Origin: Rubripirellula lacrimiformis
GTDB lineage: Bacteria; Planctomycetota; Planctomycetia; Pirellulales; Pirellulaceae
Direction of reading: 5' to 3'
Assembly: GCF_007741535.1 (NCBI RefSeq)
Contig: NZ_CP036525.1
Location: 6,014,001 to 6,078,000 of the forward strand
Length of the DNA stretch: 64,000 nt
In this document: positions 63,578 through 64,000 of the stretch, piece by piece
How the letters are laid out: each line of letters opens with the position of its first letter
Position numbering within the stretch: position 1 is the first letter of the stretch
Program-made: the position numbers and the translations under genes
The notes under the pieces: generated by a model
What the model was told of the DNA's origin: nothing
The model's input: the letters and a program-made list of their open reading frames with translations, nothing else
Databases searched by the model: none

Positions 63578-64000
63578 GTGACCGTCCTTCCTCTAGCACG
63601 CGAATTTACCATTCGTTCATCCGCCGACCATGAATCCGCCTGTCGGGTCGATCAGGTTCAAGTCGTGCCTTGGGGAGGCTTGAGCGACGCTGACCGATTG
63701 CGATGGCGTCAACTGCGAGCAACGCAATCGGAATTGCGAACCCCGTTTTTCTCGTTGGCATTTTTTGACGCGGTCCAAGCCTCTCGAGGCGACGTGCTTT
63801 GTGCCGTGATGCGATCCGGCGGACAAGTGGTTGGTTTTCTGCCGTTCCACCGGATCAACCATATCGCGTGGCCGGCAGGCCGTTTCGTCAACGATGCACA
63901 CAATGTTGTGGCGCACCCCGATACGACCTTCGATTGGTGTTGGTTGTTGAAAGAATGCCAAGTGAAAGCGTACGACTTCCATTCGATGGTTGGTTCGATG
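63578..64000 (+). CDS. CelD/BcsL-type GNAT acetyltransferase, N-terminal part
   Basis: Starts with GTG at 63578 and stays open for 141 codons to the window edge. The visible part has an initial helix-turn region (VVPWGGLSDADRLRWRQLRATQSELRTPFFSLAFFDAVQA), then VLCAVMRSGGQVVGFLPFHRINHIAWPAGRFVNDAHNVVAHP. The PFFSxxF, GFLPFH and PxGRFxND patterns match the N-terminus of CelD/BcsL proteins (GNAT fold, linked to cellulose or exopolysaccharide synthesis). The acyl-CoA-binding half lies beyond the window. Its substrate is unknown; the rest of its operon cannot be seen. Confidence 0.75.
   Translation, partial: MTVLPLAREFTIRSSADHESACRVDQVQVVPWGGLSDADRLRWRQLRATQSELRTPFFSLAFFDAVQASRGDVLCAVMRSGGQVVGFLPFHRINHIAWPAGRFVNDAHNVVAHPDTTFDWCWLLKECQVKAYDFHSMVGSM

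Overview
The window looks like a chromosome segment of a planctomycete, most likely a Rhodopirellula/Pirellulaceae-type organism. This is an inference from gene content. Two loci carry the Planctomycete-typical pair of a DUF1549/DUF1553 cytochrome-like protein and a Tat-exported DUF1501 protein. groEL is duplicated around one groES. The ribonucleotide reductase is B12-dependent. LPS-type genes (lpxL-like, lptB) sit with a complete L/P-ring flagellar operon, so the cell has a Gram-negative type envelope. Intergenic spaces are filled with C/G-rich palindromes. No rRNA, tRNA, CRISPR array, IS transposase or prophage was found.

Layout. 1-1231: minus-strand end of a secretion/pilus operon (pseudopilin-like gene, then a GspE/PilB-type protein running off the left edge). 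1693-2861: a stand-alone TOPRIM half of GyrB/ParE coupled to a gamma-carbonic anhydrase. 2988-5476: a PSP1 protein, bioB and a DUF3127 OB-fold protein. 5629-10115: first DUF1549/DUF1553 + DUF1501 operon, minus strand. 10331-16263: DinG-family helicase, a zinc-ribbon membrane protein, a repeat-rich spacer, glutamate dehydrogenase. 16359-22338: chaperone block groEL1-groES-groEL2-dnaJ-grpE. 22502-29019: lpxL-like acyltransferase, a GlmU-type uridyltransferase overlapping prs, an HD-GYP protein, a small membrane protein, a sugar isomerase/epimerase-like protein and a DUF2780-like protein. 29774-32842: nrdJ, ended by a strong terminator and followed by about 0.85 kb of 262-264 bp tandem repeats. 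33966-38588: an oversized signal peptidase I, lptB and a phytoene-desaturase-like oxidoreductase. 38823-39297: a second palindrome array. 39484-46157: AsmA-like giant, NAD-dependent epimerase, rpe and a degenerate histidine phosphatase. 46450-52350: second DUF1549/DUF1553 + DUF1501 pair, tightly coupled to an ECF sigma factor and a membrane anti-sigma-like protein. 52737-57137: a 1466-residue VWA/secretin-N-like surface protein. 57441-63271: flgF-flgG-flgA-flgH-flgI-flgJ-flgN. 63578 to the right edge: start of a CelD/BcsL-type acetyltransferase.

How the genes relate. Neighbouring genes within operons often overlap by ATGA or TGATG, which implies translational coupling. The best candidate for an undescribed system is 46450-52350: a sigma factor whose presumed antagonist carries one transmembrane helix, a CxxCH heme-type motif and a DUF1553-like region resembling the structural gene at the head of the same operon. 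The second theme is the non-coding DNA. At least four spacers hold variants of one nested palindrome (C-rich arm, variable stem, small CGAG/CTCG-like tip), often joined to GAGTTC/AAGTTC hexamer runs or to TTGCAA-rich outer arms, and twice expanded in tandem.

Limits: all calls come from reading the sequence. Start codons are frequently ambiguous because this genome uses few strong Shine-Dalgarno sites, and no database search was possible.
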